The position numbers and the translations under genes are program-made. 64,000 nucleotides of DNA, taken from contig NZ_JAKEDS010000002.1 in assembly GCF_021462415.1 (NCBI RefSeq), forward strand, positions 868,001-932,000, given 5' to 3'. This document shows, in pieces, positions 62,334-64,000 of this stretch; within the stretch, counting starts at the first letter, position 1, and the number at the start of each line of letters is the position of its first letter. Origin of the DNA: Rhodohalobacter sp. 614A (GTDB lineage Bacteria; Bacteroidota; Rhodothermia; Balneolales; Balneolaceae). The notes under the pieces are model-generated. The model did no database searches. It saw only the letters and a list, made by a program, of their open reading frames with translations, and was not told the DNA's origin.

Positions 62334-64000
62334 AACTGATATCCAATTTGTAAATCTGCACGCAAGTTATTTAAAGTATTTCCTGAAAAAATCAGTTTGG
62401 CAGGGCCTAAAATGGTTAAAGCTCCTACCGAAAGAGAGAGTCCGTATTCCGTATCATCAGAGAGAAAATCGAAACTCCAGTTTTTTTCAAACTGACCTGC
62501 ATATAATTCGAGCTCTATAAACCGATGGTAGAAGGGCTCAATCTGAATTCCCAGAGAAACCATTTGGGCATTTCGTGTTGATATTTCATATGGTTCGGCT
62601 CCACCAAACTGTATAAAATCGTAAATGGGATCGTACCGATTTGGAGACTTCCAATACTCCCAAGGGAGATTGCGCCCGGTTGTGTATCCCATCCAAACTG
62701 AATTTGTGAGTGACACATCATCATTAAGCTGATAATATGCATTGTAGTACAGAGTGGAGGAGCTGAAATTTATTTCACTTAAAAAAAGTTCGTCACTATA
62801 ATGTCCCTCGAGAATCAAATGATGGCCTGCCGTTGGATAAGCTTTGCGATTTAACGTATCTCTTATATATCGAATAAATACCGAATGATAGTTTCTATCT
62901 GAAACCTTAATATCTGAAAAATTAATTCGATTCGATATGGTGTTAAAATCCCTTCGTAATCCAAGAGAAACAAGGTTTTGTGCACTGAAGTAGTTCCCTC
63001 CTGATATTTCCGCTCTCACAATTTCATTTTTAAACTGAGAAACTCTGGTATCTCCGGAATACCAGTTAACCTGTTCAGAATTGTATTGAATGCTTGAAAG
63101 CAGTGCCAGGTTAGAACCTAAAGCTCCGTAGTAAACATGGTCCGCCTGAAAGTTGATACGATCTCCTAATCGTGTTTCAAACCGGGTTAATGATCCATCG
63201 TGCAGCAGATTCTGGAAAATTCCTTCCAGCAAAATAGACGCTTGTGAACCCGTTTCATACCGCAGTCCAACTTTAAACTCATCCGAATTGTTTTCCTGCA
63301 CATTTATCTGAAGTGTGTAAAAATTATCAGAACTGGGAAGAAGGCGATAAGTAACGTTTTCTATATATTGAGAGCTGTATAATTGCGTTACTTTCTCTTC
63401 TATTGTCTCCGGGTCCAGTGTAGATCCCGGAATGAAATTCAGTTGATTTAGCACAAAATTGTCATCATAAAATGTGTTGCCTTCAACGATGATTTGATCA
63501 ATCGGAAACGACCCGGTATTCTCAAGACCTTTTCTTTCATAGGGAGCGGCTTTTTGTAGAGCCGCAATTTTTCTAAAATCATCCAAGTGCCGTTTACCTG
63601 CTTCCTGGCCTATTTTGAGAAACCTTTCTGCAAGGTCGAAATCGGCAGCAGAATAGGGTTTCAGTTCGTCAATAGTTACCACATAATCGGCCATTTCCCT
63701 CTGAACATCTGCATAATCATGAATTCTGAAATTAATACTCTGATTCAATACTTTCGCGAAGGTGTTTAAACTATCCTTGGCCATTAATGGAGAACTTACA
63801 TCCACAGCTATGGTATAATCTGCCCCCATTTCAATAACATCCTGAACGGGAATATTTCGAATAAGCCCGCCATCTACGTAAACTTTTCCATCAATGGTAT
63901 GAGGACTGAAAAAAGAAGGTATTGAAATACTTGCACGAAGTGCATCGGGCAAATAACCGGACCTGAAAACTTTTGCAGAGCCCGTTTCAAGATCTGTAGC
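62330..64000 (-). CDS. Patatin-like phospholipase fused to POTRA and outer-membrane barrel, 5' partial
   Basis: The frame is open to the right edge (upstream codons read ATDLETGSAKVFRSGY before LPDALRAS), so the N-terminus with the expected GxSxG is outside the window. The visible patatin end has ALRASISIPSFFSP and the catalytic-Asp region VYVDGGLIRNIPV. A POTRA-like segment follows (FPIDQIIVEGNTFYDDNFVLNQLNFIPGSTLDPE...). The rest is a 16-strand-type BamA/Omp85 barrel ending in LQIGYQF with a terminal Phe. This layout is that of type Vd autotransporters (PlpD, FplA). It would be a surface phospholipase. Confidence 0.86.
   Translation of the reverse strand, partial: ATDLETGSAKVFRSGYLPDALRASISIPSFFSPHTIDGKVYVDGGLIRNIPVQDVIEMGADYTIAVDVSSPLMAKDSLNTFAKVLNQSINFRIHDYADVQREMADYVVTIDELKPYSAADFDLAERFLKIGQEAGKRHLDDFRKIAALQKAAPYERKGLENTGSFPIDQIIVEGNTFYDDNFVLNQLNFIPGSTLDPETIEEKVTQLYSSQYIENVTYRLLPSSDNFYTLQINVQENNSDEFKVGLRYETGSQASILLEGIFQNLLHDGSLTRFETRLGDRINFQADHVYYGALGSNLALLSSIQYNSEQVNWYSGDTRVSQFKNEIVRAEISGGNYFSAQNLVSLGLRRDFNTISNRINFSDIKVSDRNYHSVFIRYIRDTLNRKAYPTAGHHLILEGHYSDELFLSEINFSSSTLYYNAYYQLNDDVSLTNSVWMGYTTGRNLPWEYWKSPNRYDPIYDFIQFGGAEPYEISTRNAQMVSLGIQIEPFYHRFIELELYAGQFEKNWSFDFLSDDTEYGLSLSVGALTILGPAKLIFSGNTLNNLRADLQIGYQF

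Noticed and set aside
1-64000. Prophage, insertion sequence, integron, CRISPR array, rRNA or tRNA
   Set aside because: No transposase, integrase, phage structural gene, spaced direct repeats or recognisable RNA gene was seen on either strand.

Overview
The window reads as chromosome of a Gram-negative member of the Bacteroidota/Balneolota group, most likely Balneolota (Balneolaceae-like); no 16S gene is present to settle this. The support is moderately AT-rich DNA, -7 promoter boxes of the TAnnTTTG type, few strong Shine-Dalgarno sites, many SPII lipoproteins, FG-GAP/ASPIC and DUF1080 proteins, and one protein with a type A sorting domain of the type IX secretion system. I saw no rRNA, tRNA, CRISPR array, phage gene or transposase.

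Layout. 0-9 kb holds a large FG-GAP/ASPIC protein (cut by the left edge), a secreted DUF1080 protein, a metallophosphatase, a NupG-type transporter, and a Gfo/Idh oxidoreductase overlapping a TIM-barrel sugar isomerase/epimerase. 9-15 kb is the least ordinary stretch: an asparagine-synthetase-like protein without a cysteine nucleophile, a cupin, a Wzi-like barrel, and a two-gene unit of a radical SAM enzyme and a flavin-dependent halogenase-like protein. 15-21 kb has a DUF2207 membrane protein, a PfkB kinase, and a sugar-oxidation unit (TIM-barrel lipoprotein, GMC dehydrogenase, small exported subunit). 21-35 kb is mostly core metabolism: class IV aminotransferase, folC, rho, sppA, a CrtI-like oxidoreductase, alr, an FKBP lipoprotein, tatC (with an overlapping 42-codon ORF upstream), glyA and rpiB. 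35-41 kb has an acyltransferase, an alpha/beta-hydrolase-DedA fusion, tadA, apt and an unknown lipoprotein/coiled-coil pair. 41-50 kb is a seven-gene leftward run: tdk, nupC, three parvulin-type prolyl isomerases, moxR and a VWA protein. 50-64 kb has a T9SS-type nuclease, then gatB, a thioredoxin-fold lipoprotein, tpiA, purD, a LuxE/LuxC pair and thuA, then holA, an ECF sigma factor, a small unknown gene, a TPR protein and a patatin-barrel protein cut by the right edge.

How the genes may work together. Several carbohydrate genes fit periplasmic oxidation of sugars to 3-keto derivatives followed by cleavage and cytoplasmic reduction: DUF1080, two TIM-barrel proteins, Gfo/Idh, GMC plus gluconate-2-dehydrogenase-subunit-3 protein, ThuA, and the NupG-like and PfkB genes. 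TatC encoded in the window could serve the Tat-like leaders seen on some of them. The link is inferred from families, not shown by the sequence.

The strongest candidates for something little described are the radical SAM/halogenase pair, the Ser-less hydrolase-DedA fusion, the nucleophile-less asparagine synthetase homologue behind a terminator-like hairpin, and the 11-bp inverted repeat that ends at the start codon of the gene after the sigma factor.
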